In this document: positions 1 to 5,397 of the stretch, piece after piece
Layout of the letters: the number at the start of each line of letters is the position of its first letter
Position numbering within the stretch: the first letter of the stretch is position 1
NCBI GenBank assembly: GCA_007134805.1
Contig: SLKB01000162.1
Span: 1-5,397 of the forward strand
Direction of reading: 5' to 3'
DNA from: Paracoccaceae bacterium
GTDB lineage: Bacteria > Pseudomonadota > Alphaproteobacteria > Rhodobacterales > Rhodobacteraceae
Length of the DNA stretch: 5,397 bases
Notes under the pieces: model-generated
The model's database searches: none
What the model was told of the DNA's origin: nothing
What the model saw: only the letters and a program-made list of their open reading frames with translations
Program-made: the position numbers and the translations under genes

Positions 1-1304
1 CGGTGCAGCATCGGCAGGAAATAGGCCGCGTTCAAAAGGCTCGAGCCGAGCAGGAGCGCGATCACCCATGCGTGGCCGGCCTCGAGCCCGCCCGTAGCCA
101 GATACCACTTGCTGACGAAGCCTGCGAGCGGGGGCAGCCCGATCATGGCCAGGGCGGCAAGCGTGAAGGCCGCCATCGTGCCGGGCATCGCGCGGCCCAC
201 GCCATTCATCTGGCTGACCTTCTTCACCCCCAGCCCCTCGGCCAGATTGCCTGCGGCCATGAACATGGTGATCTTCATCAGCCCCTGGTGAATCAGATGC
301 GCCAGCGCGCCGATCGCGGCAATGGGGCTTGCAAGCGCCACGCCTAGCGTGATGTAGCTGACCTGGCTCACCGTGGACCAGGCCAGCCGGCGCTTGATGT
401 CGTCCTGTGACAGTGCGCGGAGCGAGCCGTAGAGGATCGTCACCGCGGCGATGGCGGCAAGGGGTGCGGTCAGCCCGAGCGCCTTCGCTGTCTCGATCCC
501 GTAGACCTCGTAGACCACGCGCATGATGCCAAAGGCGCCGGCCTTGACTACAGCGACCGCGTGCAGAAGGGCTGAGACGGGCGCGGGCGCGACCATGGCG
601 ATGGGCAGCCAGGCATGGAACGGCACCAGCGCGGCCTTGACGCCCAGCCCCACAATCAGCACGAGGAAAAGGAGCTGTGCCGCCAGTGGCGCGACTTCCG
701 CCACGTCTGTGAGAATGCCGCCCGGGGTAAAATCGGTGGAGCCCGCGAGCACCCATAGCCCGAGCGTGCCCAGAAGTAGCACAAGCCCGCCGCCCAGCGT
801 GTAGATCAGGTAGATCCGGCCCGCCCGCAACGCCTCGGCGGTGCCGCGGTGGATCACCAGCGGATAGGTGGCGAGAGTGAGGAGCTCATAGAAGAGAAGG
901 AAGGTGAACAGGTTGCCCGCCAGCGCAACCCCCACGGTCGCCCCGACGCACAGGCTGAAGAAGCCGAAGAAACGCGCCCGGTGCGGGCCTTTTTCCAGAT
1001 AGCCGACCGAATAGACAGTGGTGATGAACCAGAGCACCGCCGACAGCGCGATGAAGAGAATGGCCAGCGGGTCGGCCTGCAGCTTGAACTCGAGCCCCGG
1101 CAGGACCATGAAGCGCAGATCGTAGATCACGCCCTGGCTCACCTTCAAGCTGAGCCAGGCAACCAGCGCAACCTTCACCCCCGCGGCGCCAAGGTTGATA
1201 GCGGTGCGCAGGGCGGCGCTGCGCTCGGGCAGCGCGAAGAGAAGCGGTGCGATGCCCAGCGAGGTGAGCAGGATCACAAGCGGCAGAAGCGGTGCATCGG
1301 TCAT
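1..1304 (-). CDS. Second MnhD-type (NuoL/M/N family) proton-translocating antiporter subunit, 3' end beyond window
   Basis: Large polytopic membrane subunit expected to move protons in an Mrp-type cation/proton antiporter. The frame is open from ATG at 1304 to the left edge: 434 codons plus two bases, with no stop, so the C-terminus is missing (family members are about 490-550 residues). Family landmarks are visible. A membrane Glu (E140) lies in LLFYELLTLATYPLV, followed by K223 and PFHAWLP (228-234). APAPVSALLHAVAVVKAG (240-256) contains H248 and K254, and K304 precedes RRLAWSTVSQ. HLIHQGLMKITMFMAAG (336-352) contains H336, H339 and K344, and PPLAGFVSKW contains K399. The start overlaps the stop of the preceding D gene as ATGA, with GGAA 7 bases upstream. 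The motifs read closer to NuoN/NuoL than those of its neighbour, so it is not a recent duplicate. It could be named mnhD or mbhH-like; which paralogue it is cannot be settled here. The family call is secure. Confidence 0.93.
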   Translation of the reverse strand, partial: MTDAPLLPLVILLTSLGIAPLLFALPERSAALRTAINLGAAGVKVALVAWLSLKVSQGVIYDLRFMVLPGLEFKLQADPLAILFIALSAVLWFITTVYSVGYLEKGPHRARFFGFFSLCVGATVGVALAGNLFTFLLFYELLTLATYPLVIHRGTAEALRAGRIYLIYTLGGGLVLLLGTLGLWVLAGSTDFTPGGILTDVAEVAPLAAQLLFLVLIVGLGVKAALVPFHAWLPIAMVAPAPVSALLHAVAVVKAGAFGIMRVVYEVYGIETAKALGLTAPLAAIAAVTILYGSLRALSQDDIKRRLAWSTVSQVSYITLGVALASPIAAIGALAHLIHQGLMKITMFMAAGNLAEGLGVKKVSQMNGVGRAMPGTMAAFTLAALAMIGLPPLAGFVSKWYLATGGLEAGHAWVIALLLGSSLLNAAYFLPMLH

Positions 1305-2767
1305 GGCGTGGTTCCGAAAGGATAGCCGATCTCCATGAAGGCGAGGATCGGCGCGGCGGCAAGGCCGAGGCCAAGTGCGGAGAGTGCGAGGATCAGCGGG
1401 GCGGCATCGGCCAGCGCCCAGCCCTGATGCTCGCCCACGGGGGTGCGCAGCCGGTCGAAGCGCAGGAAGCCTGCAAGCACCCGGCTGAAATAGGCAACGC
1501 TCAGGAGTGTGCCGATCATGGTCACGGCGATCCAGTGCCAGTAGCCAGCTGCCATCGCGCCTTCCATCAGCATCCATTTGCCGGCAAACCCGAGCGATGG
1601 CGGCAGGCCGATCAGGCTGATCGCCGAAAGCGCGAAGGTGAACTGCGCCAGCGTCGGGCGGATGTGTGAGCGGTCGAGGTCGCGGATCCGGTCATGTCCG
1701 ACCTCGTCCTTGATCCGGCCAGCGGCGAGGAACATCGCGGCCTTGGCGACAGCGTGCGCAAGGATCAAGAGCGCCGCTGCCTTCCAGCTTTCGACCAGCC
1801 CGAGCTGACCTGCGCGAGCAAAGGCCACGAAGATGAGCCCGATCTGCACCACTGTGGACCATGCGACAAGAAGCTTCAGCCGCTCCGCCCTCAGCGCCTG
1901 AATCCCGCCCCAGAGGATCGCGGCCGCACCAAGCGCACCCATGAGAGTGACAAGCAACTCGTCGGGAAGCGGCATGTATTGGGTCAGCCGCAGGAAGATG
2001 TAGAGCGAGACCTTCACCACCAGCCCCGACAGCAGCGCCGAGGCAGGCGCGGTTGCGTTGGCGTGCGCGCCTGGCAGCCAGAAATGCAAAGGGAAGAGCG
2101 CGGACTTCAGCAGCAGCCCCGCGATCATCAGGGCGACGGCCGCGGTCAGCGCGGGGGCAGGCTCGGCGGCGATCAGGCCGGCGAAATCGAGCCGGCCAAG
2201 CTCCAGATAGACAAAGCCCACCCCCATCAAGAACAGAAGCGCGCCCAGTATCGAGGCATACATGTATTCCAGTCCCGCGCGCACGGCCTCGCGCCGGCCG
2301 CTGAGCACAGTCAGCCCAACGGCAGCAAGTGCGATGACCTCGAGCATGACATAGAGGTTGAAGATGTCGGTGGACAGGAACGCGCCATTCAGCCCGGTCA
2401 GCAACAAGAGCCAGAGCGGCCAGAAATAGCGCCGGGTCCTAGCATCGGCGCGCATAGGGGCGTAGCTGTCGAGCGCCCCGAGGCTCACGAAAATTCCCAC
2501 GCCGGCGGTCATCGCCAGCAAGAGTGTGCTCAGCCCATCGGCGCGCAGGTCGATCCCCAGAGGTGCGCCCCAGTTGCCAAGGCGCGTGACCACTGCGCCC
2601 TGGGCGAGAACCTCGAGCACGAGGGCCGCGACAGCAGCGGCGGTAGAGAGCACAGCCACCAGCCCCAGCCCCGCGGCCTGGCGTGGACAGACAAACGCCA
2701 GCATGGCGCCCATCAGCGGCATGAAGACGACTAGAGTGGGCCAGTCGATACGGGGCAGGTCAGTCAT
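1301..2767 (-). CDS. mnhD: MnhD/MrpD-type Na+/H+ antiporter subunit D (MbhH-like)
   Basis: Complete 488-residue subunit of the complex I NuoL/M/N family, predicted to have about 14 membrane helices. It is the expected proton-pumping subunit of the Mrp complex. Numbering from the ATG at 2767, the proton-path residues are present: E143 in LYVMLEVIALAAVG, K221 in GLLLKSALFPLHFWLPGAHA, K252 in SGLVVKVSLYIF, K298 before LLVAWSTVVQIG, H338 and K342 in AHAVAKAAMFLAAG, and K397 in LGFAGKW. Length is normal for MnhD. An ATG at 2776 is also in frame and would add three residues, but the only Shine-Dalgarno-like site (GGAG, 2778-2781) is one base from it and ten bases from the 2767 ATG, so I prefer 2767. 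The start overlaps the end of mnhC by 8 bases (ATGACTGA), and the stop overlaps the next gene by 4. The gene lies between mnhC and the second D-type gene, as MbhH follows MbhG. The call is secure; the exact start is less so. Confidence 0.95.
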   Translation of the reverse strand: MTDLPRIDWPTLVVFMPLMGAMLAFVCPRQAAGLGLVAVLSTAAAVAALVLEVLAQGAVVTRLGNWGAPLGIDLRADGLSTLLLAMTAGVGIFVSLGALDSYAPMRADARTRRYFWPLWLLLLTGLNGAFLSTDIFNLYVMLEVIALAAVGLTVLSGRREAVRAGLEYMYASILGALLFLMGVGFVYLELGRLDFAGLIAAEPAPALTAAVALMIAGLLLKSALFPLHFWLPGAHANATAPASALLSGLVVKVSLYIFLRLTQYMPLPDELLVTLMGALGAAAILWGGIQALRAERLKLLVAWSTVVQIGLIFVAFARAGQLGLVESWKAAALLILAHAVAKAAMFLAAGRIKDEVGHDRIRDLDRSHIRPTLAQFTFALSAISLIGLPPSLGFAGKWMLMEGAMAAGYWHWIAVTMIGTLLSVAYFSRVLAGFLRFDRLRTPVGEHQGWALADAAPLILALSALGLGLAAAPILAFMEIGYPFGTTP

Positions 2768-3050
2768 CGGAGTCATGCTCCAGTGTGTGGAGGCGGCGGA
2801 TCAAGGCAAGTGCGACAGCGGTCGCGCTGATCATCACGACGATGCCAGTGATGACCAGCGCATGGGGCACGGGGTCGGCCACCTCGGGCGGCGCGCGCCA
2901 GGCAGCGACAACCAGCATAAAGCCCCCGCCGACCGAACAGAGCTTGAGAGCCAGAACGCGGCGCAACGGCTCGACCATCACCAAGGCGCCAAAAAGCCCG
3001 ATCGTAAAGATAGCAAGTCCGGTAAGGCCGAAGATCATTCCACTGCTCAT
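2760..3050 (-). CDS. mnhC: MnhC/MrpC-type subunit C (NuoK family, MbhG-like), divergent
   Basis: Small 96-residue membrane protein of the NuoK/MnhC family with three predicted helices (about residues 4-25, 31-51 and 63-85). In Mrp and complex I this subunit packs between the antiporter-like subunits. The best landmark is DPVPHALVITGIVV (59-72), matching the family consensus around DPLPQALVLTAIVI. Two points are unusual. The consensus Gln after the second Pro is His (H63), and the usual Ser-Asn-Ala-x-Asn motif of helix 2 is not visible (KLCSVGGGFMLVV, 36-48). The protein is slightly shorter than many MnhC (100-125 residues). The start at 3050 overlaps the stop of the upstream B-fusion gene as ATGA and has GGAG 8 bases upstream; a Met at residue 5 is a weaker alternative. 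Position between the MnhB domain and MnhD agrees with the assignment. Confidence 0.88.
   Translation of the reverse strand: MSSGMIFGLTGLAIFTIGLFGALVMVEPLRRVLALKLCSVGGGFMLVVAAWRAPPEVADPVPHALVITGIVVMISATAVALALIRRLHTLEHDSDD
2778..2781 (-). promoter_or_regulatory. Ribosome binding site for mnhD (GGAG)
   Basis: GGAG on the minus strand lies ten bases before the ATG at 2767 and one base before the alternative ATG at 2776. The spacing favours the inner start. Confidence 0.5.
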
Positions 3051-3988
3051 GCGCGGGTCTCCGAAACAGGGATGGCCTCGGGTTCACGGCCGTGAAACAG
3101 AGCCGCGAGCGTGACCGCGATAGAGATGGTCACTACCCCTTCGATCAGCAGGATCAACGTCTTGGCGTGGGCCGGCGGATACTCGAACGGCAGCCTGCCT
3201 CCGCTTGCAACCAGAAGCGCGACAGAGGCAAAGACCGCAATGCCGAGAACGAAGCCCAGCCGTGCAATCGGCCGGTGTGCGGGCTGCGGGCGGTAGAGCC
3301 CGCTGAGAAGCAGCAACAACCCCACCGCGGCCAGCGCCGCGCCGCCCTGGAAGGCACCGCCCGGCGCATAGGCCCCGACCCAAAGCAGATAGGTGCCGAT
3401 CACCACGATGGCGGGCAGCGCAAGGCGGGCAAAGCCGCGATAGATCTCGCCCAGGTGCCGGGCAGGTGCCTGCTCGATGCCGCGTTCGATCATCCAGACA
3501 GCGATGATCGCGGCGAGCAGTACCACGACCTCCATCAAGGTGTCATAGGCGCGGAAGTTCAAGAGCACCGCAGTCACAGGATGCGCGACCCCACTTGCGT
3601 CGATGTTCTGTGCGACCTGCGGGGCCAGGCCGGGGGCTTCCAATGACGTGGCCATGAAAGCGATCGCCAGCCCTACGAAGACCATCGCACAAAAGCCCAT
3701 ATTGGCGAAGACCACGCCGACTGAGACGGGCACGGGCGCGGCCGGTGCCGCGCGGATATGGTGTAATGTCTTCAACATAAGGGCACCAGCGAGCCCGGTG
3801 CCGATCGCCGCCTCCGCCAAGGCGACATCAGGTGCTGAAAGCCGCACCCAGGCAAGCGCGGTCATCAGTCCGAAGATGATGAACAGCACGATCATCGCAA
3901 ACCTGTCGCGGACCACCAGCACGGCGATGGCAAGGGCGATGAGCGCAACACCGAGAAGCGCGTCGAAAATCAGAAGCGGGTCGGCCAT
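3047..3988 (-). CDS. Fused MbhD (DUF4040) - MbhE - MnhB subunit, equivalent to the MrpA C-terminus joined to MrpB
   Basis: A 313-residue membrane protein combining three domains that are separate in archaeal Mbh (MbhD, MbhE, MbhF) or split between MrpA and MrpB in bacteria. Residues 5-77 resemble MbhD/DUF4040, with helices ending in RLSAPDVALAEAAIG (49-63; D54 and E59). Residues 92-167 resemble MbhE, with HPVTAVLLNFRAYDTLMEV (136-154; R146, D149, E153), the hallmark of the MrpA C-terminus. Residues 185-298 are the MnhB domain, with GAYAPGGAFQGG (205-216) and LIEGVVTISIAV (281-292). In solved Mrp and Mbh complexes these regions are placed in the proposed Na+ pathway and small-subunit core. A start 57 bases upstream (4045) is open but would overlap mnhG by 56 bases. 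I choose ATG 3988 because it lies one base after the mnhG stop and has GGAGGAG 7 bases upstream. Automatic names may call this a hydrogenase subunit, but no hydrogenase gene is nearby. There is no NuoL-like MrpA N-terminal half. Confidence 0.92.
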   Translation of the reverse strand: MADPLLIFDALLGVALIALAIAVLVVRDRFAMIVLFIIFGLMTALAWVRLSAPDVALAEAAIGTGLAGALMLKTLHHIRAAPAAPVPVSVGVVFANMGFCAMVFVGLAIAFMATSLEAPGLAPQVAQNIDASGVAHPVTAVLLNFRAYDTLMEVVVLLAAIIAVWMIERGIEQAPARHLGEIYRGFARLALPAIVVIGTYLLWVGAYAPGGAFQGGAALAAVGLLLLLSGLYRPQPAHRPIARLGFVLGIAVFASVALLVASGGRLPFEYPPAHAKTLILLIEGVVTISIAVTLAALFHGREPEAIPVSETRA

Positions 3989-3989
3989 G

Positions 3990-4283
3990 TCAGCGCTCCT
4001 CCGTGTCGGTCGCCCGCCGGACATGGCGCGCGATGAGGTGGCCACAGATCGCGCTCGAGGCTGCGACGAAGAACCAGATCAGCAGGATCCGCGCAATTTC
4101 GCCCGCTGAGCCGGCAAGAAGCGTCACACCAAGGCAGGTCAGCCCCATGCCCAGCCCGTCGGCCTTGGTCAGCGCGTGCAGCCGGCAGAGCGTATCGGGG
4201 AAGCGCAACAGGCCGATGGTTCCGGCCACGAAGAAGGCAGCGCCGAGAGCGATCAGCGTCAGCGCGAGGATGTCGAGGATCAT
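3990..4283 (-). CDS. mnhG: MnhG/MrpG-type subunit G (MbhC-like)
   Basis: A 97-residue membrane protein, the small G subunit of Mrp/Mnh antiporters. Three helices are predicted at about residues 3-25, 44-59 and 63-85. The family signature is clear: GLLRFPDTLCRLHALTKAD (24-42), matching the usual RFPD-x4-RLHA-x-TKAD pattern, followed by a third helix ending in GHLIARH (81-87). The consensus Pro of the third-helix S-P motif appears to be Ala (SSAICG, 76-81). The tail ends RATDTEER. Length is typical (90-120). The ATG at 4283 shares one base with the mnhF stop (TGATG), and GGAGGAG sits 8 bases upstream inside the end of mnhF. The fused B gene begins one base after the stop. In Mrp structures the G subunit packs with E and F. 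Confidence 0.95.
   Translation of the reverse strand: MILDILALTLIALGAAFFVAGTIGLLRFPDTLCRLHALTKADGLGMGLTCLGVTLLAGSAGEIARILLIWFFVAASSAICGHLIARHVRRATDTEER
3996..4002 (-). promoter_or_regulatory. Ribosome binding site for the MbhD-MbhE-MnhB fusion (GGAGGAG)
   Basis: GGAGGAG on the minus strand is seven bases before the ATG at 3988, within the final codons of mnhG. It decides the start in favour of 3988 over the longer open frame from 4045. Confidence 0.75.
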
Positions 4284-4543
4284 CAGCGGCGCTCCTCCTC
4301 GGCAAGAACGACGAAGCAGACCAGCGTGACAGCTGCGAGAAGCGCAAACACAAGCGCGACATCCAGCAGCGCCGGCATCGCCATCAGGTGCGACAGGATC
4401 AGCAACATCGCGACCGACGCCGTACCGAACAGTTGCGCAGCCAGCATCCGCTCGGCCGGGCTGGGGCCGCGCAGGATACGGATCAACCCGCCGAGGATCG
4501 ACAGGAGAATCACGATAAGCGTGATCGAAAGTGCAGTGCTCAT
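4283..4543 (-). CDS. mnhF: MnhF/MrpF-type subunit F (MbhB-like)
   Basis: An 86-residue membrane protein, the small F subunit of Mrp/Mnh antiporters, related to bile/multiple-resistance MrpF proteins. Three helices fall at about residues 4-23, 36-54 and 59-80. The signature is RILRGPSPAERMLAAQLFG (22-40), where the family usually has RGP-x3-DR (here Glu 31 replaces the Asp), and LLDVALVFALLA (59-70), with the conserved helix-3 Asp (D61). The reading frame can be opened further upstream from a GTG at 4570. The ATG at 4543 is preferred because GGGGGA (4550-4555) lies 6 bases before it and it makes a typical ATGA overlap with the mnhE stop. The stop overlaps mnhG by one base. Length is normal for the family. 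Confidence 0.94.
   Translation of the reverse strand: MSTALSITLIVILLSILGGLIRILRGPSPAERMLAAQLFGTASVAMLLILSHLMAMPALLDVALVFALLAAVTLVCFVVLAEEERR
4292..4298 (-). promoter_or_regulatory. Ribosome binding site for mnhG (GGAGGAG)
   Basis: A strong GGAGGAG, part of a GAGGAGGAG run in the Glu-rich end of mnhF, sits eight bases before the mnhG ATG at 4283. The same bases encode the acidic tail of MnhF (EEER). Confidence 0.7.
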
Positions 4544-5220
4544 GTCGCGTCCCCCATCAGTGCTGCGCACCTTATCGACAGCGCGAAGAGCGCGGCCACG
4601 CGACGCTCGAGCGCTGCCAGTTCGCTGTCGAGATCGGCTGTGGTATCAAGCATGTGGATGACAAGCCGGTCGCCCTCTATCCCTGCAGTCAGCGTGCCGG
4701 GCAGAAGCGTAATCGCATTGGCGAACAGCAGGCGCGGTGCGCCTGCGGGCAGCATGGTTCGGTAGACACGAGAGCCGGGTGCCAGCGGCAGGTGCCATGC
4801 GAGCGCGCGCCTGGCAACATCGAGGGCGCCGCGCACTGACTGGAGTGTGAACCACAGGATGAAGCGCACGGCACCGACAGGCGACAGGCGCCATCCGGGT
4901 GGGGCCGGGTAAATGAAGATCAGCGCGGTACCCAGCAGGACCGCCGGGCCCCCCATGATCCAGCTCTCCGCCGACCCGCCCGTCAGCATCACCCAGAGCC
5001 CGGCAAGCACTATGAGCCCGAGCGCTGCACGGCGCACAGCGTGCCGCGGTGGCGATTGATCAACCGCGGCCAGAGCCGCGGCGCGGCGTGCGACCGGGGC
5101 AGTGCTCCCCACCACAGTTTCGAGCGGTGCTTTGCAGGTCGCTATGGACGCAGGCGACCGACCCTGCGGCGCTTGATCTTGCGCAACCGCAGACGGCCTG
5201 CAGGGCGAGCGCTGAGGCAT
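4540..5220 (-). CDS. mnhE: MnhE/MrpE-type subunit E (MbhA-like) with an N-terminal extension
   Basis: Subunit E of the Mrp/Mnh antiporter, needed for assembly or stability of the complex in characterised systems. From the ATG at 5220 it is 226 residues, against about 160 usual for MnhE. Residues 1-63 are hydrophilic and rich in Ala, Pro, Gln and Arg, with no recognisable domain. The MnhE domain occupies about 64-220: helices at 65-81, 86-105 and 113-130, then SVRGALDVARRAL (128-140), the family ANAITLLPGTLTAGIEG (167-183) and DRLVIHMLD (184-192), then a charged C-terminal helix. The 5220 ATG is chosen for GGAGAG 4 bases upstream. Upstream in-frame ATG codons (5322, 5283) are possible but lack such a site. 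A GTG at 5037 would give a standard 165-residue protein but has no visible Shine-Dalgarno. First gene of the operon in view; its stop overlaps mnhF by four bases. Identity is secure; the start is uncertain. Confidence 0.92.
   Translation of the reverse strand: MPQRSPCRPSAVAQDQAPQGRSPASIATCKAPLETVVGSTAPVARRAAALAAVDQSPPRHAVRRAALGLIVLAGLWVMLTGGSAESWIMGGPAVLLGTALIFIYPAPPGWRLSPVGAVRFILWFTLQSVRGALDVARRALAWHLPLAPGSRVYRTMLPAGAPRLLFANAITLLPGTLTAGIEGDRLVIHMLDTTADLDSELAALERRVAALFALSIRCAALMGDAT
4550..4555 (-). promoter_or_regulatory. Ribosome binding site for mnhF (GGGGGA)
   Basis: GGGGGA on the minus strand lies six bases before the ATG at 4543, inside the last codons of mnhE. It supports the 4543 start over the upstream GTG at 4570. 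Confidence 0.6.
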
Positions 5221-5224
5221 ACTT

Positions 5225-5230
5225 CTCTCC
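5225..5230 (-). promoter_or_regulatory. Ribosome binding site for mnhE (GGAGAG)
   Basis: On the minus strand GGAGAG ends four bases before the ATG at 5220 (its GGAG core is six bases away). It is the only good Shine-Dalgarno-like match ahead of any candidate mnhE start, and it is why the extended 226-residue form is preferred over the 165-residue GTG start. Confidence 0.6.
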
Positions 5231-5238
5231 GTCGGCAG

Positions 5239-5253
5239 CGAAAGAGCGTTTCG
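5239..5253. repeat. Short inverted repeat in the mnhE leader
   Basis: Perfect five-base arms CGAAA and TTTCG separated by GAGCG. The element ends 18 bases before the preferred mnhE ATG. It could be a small operator half-site pair or a weak leader hairpin; arms this short can also arise by chance. Confidence 0.3.
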
Positions 5254-5397
5254 GGACAAAACTGTCTGCGACCGGGCTGCCATCCGCGTCGCGCCTGTAG
5301 TTCTGCACCGTGGCATCCGCACATCTGATCGTGCGGCGCCTTTGCAGGACTGAACGCTTGGACTACAGAGTTAATCCCGAGAATCGAGATGACGTGA

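Larger units (their letters stand above)
5221..5397 (-). other. Leader region upstream of mnhE, no gene recognised
   Basis: These 177 bases precede the chosen mnhE start and should hold the operon promoter if E is the first gene. I found no convincing -35/-10 pair on the minus strand and no divergent gene start on the plus strand: an ATG near the right edge meets a stop after one codon. A slightly more AT-rich patch lies around 5360-5390. The mnhE frame stays open back to 5322, so part of this could be coding if an upstream start is used. Confidence 0.45.

Noticed and set aside
849..1325. Plus-strand open frame of 158 residues over the second D-type gene
   Set aside because: Charged, low-complexity antisense shadow with no family resemblance; the minus strand has conserved NuoL/M/N motifs here.
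1694..2734. 346-residue plus-strand open frame antisense to mnhD
   Set aside because: Its product is a hydrophilic, Gln/His/Arg/Glu-rich sequence with no domain, typical of the antisense frame of a GC-rich membrane-protein gene, and it lies wholly over a well-supported gene.
3092..3646. Plus-strand open frame of 184 residues over the MbhD-MbhE-MnhB fusion
   Set aside because: Antisense shadow with the same compositional pattern; no domain recognised.
3047..3988. Reading the MbhD/MbhE domains as proof of a hydrogenase
   Set aside because: Those domains belong to the antiporter part shared by Mrp and Mbh. No hydrogenase large or small subunit or iron-sulfur protein is seen in this window.
3047..4045. 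Longer start (4045) for the fused B gene
   Set aside because: It would overlap mnhG by 56 bases and add a hydrophilic Arg/Ser stretch; the ATG at 3988 has a strong GGAGGAG site.
5060..5308. Minus-strand frame of 82 residues overlapping the mnhE start, from a GTG
   Set aside because: Its first ~40 codons have plausible composition and G/C-rich third positions, but I see no ribosome site or recognisable family, and the later part turns Cys/Arg-rich like an out-of-frame reading. It competes with the mnhE N-terminal extension and is only a weak alternative.
1..5397. CRISPR arrays, tRNA or rRNA genes, insertion sequences, terminators
   Set aside because: No regularly spaced repeats, cloverleaf-like segments, transposase motifs or hairpin-plus-T-run structures were found by eye on either strand.

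Overview
The window holds one compact, GC-rich operon read entirely on the minus strand (right to left). It encodes a multisubunit cation/proton antiporter of the Mrp/Mnh family, related to the antiporter half of complex I and of membrane-bound hydrogenase (Mbh). The high GC content, strong G/C preference at third codon positions and GGAGG-type ribosome sites fit an alphaproteobacterium, perhaps of the Rhodobacterales. That assignment is an inference from composition and gene content, not from a marker gene.

Layout in transcription order: a non-coding leader (5397-5221); mnhE (5220-4540) with an extra ~60-residue hydrophilic N-terminus; mnhF (4543-4283); mnhG (4283-3990); a fused gene carrying an MbhD-like (DUF4040), an MbhE-like and an MnhB domain (3988-3047); mnhC (3050-2760); a complete MnhD-type antiporter subunit (2767-1301); and a second, distinct MnhD-type subunit (1304 to beyond the left edge, first 434 residues present). 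Every junction either overlaps by 1-8 bases or, at G-B, is separated by a single base. The operon is therefore probably one transcript with coupled translation. No terminator is visible, and the operon continues past position 1.

Together the products should form one membrane complex. The two D-type subunits carry the Glu/Lys/His residues of the proton-translocation path. E, F, G, C and the B-fusion form the small-subunit part that, in Mrp and Mbh, is thought to carry Na+ and join the modules. There is no full MrpA: only its C-terminal domains are present, fused to MnhB. The order E-F-G-[D/E/B]-C-D matches MbhA-B-C-(DEF)-G-H of archaeal membrane-bound hydrogenase, but no hydrogenase gene is visible here. 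A second antiporter-type subunit follows instead.

The members are recognisable, so this is not a wholly new system. What deserves attention is the unusual architecture: the triple-domain fusion, the missing MrpA N-terminal half, the tandem unlike D subunits, a divergent MnhC and an extended MnhE. The long plus-strand reading frames are antisense shadows of these genes.
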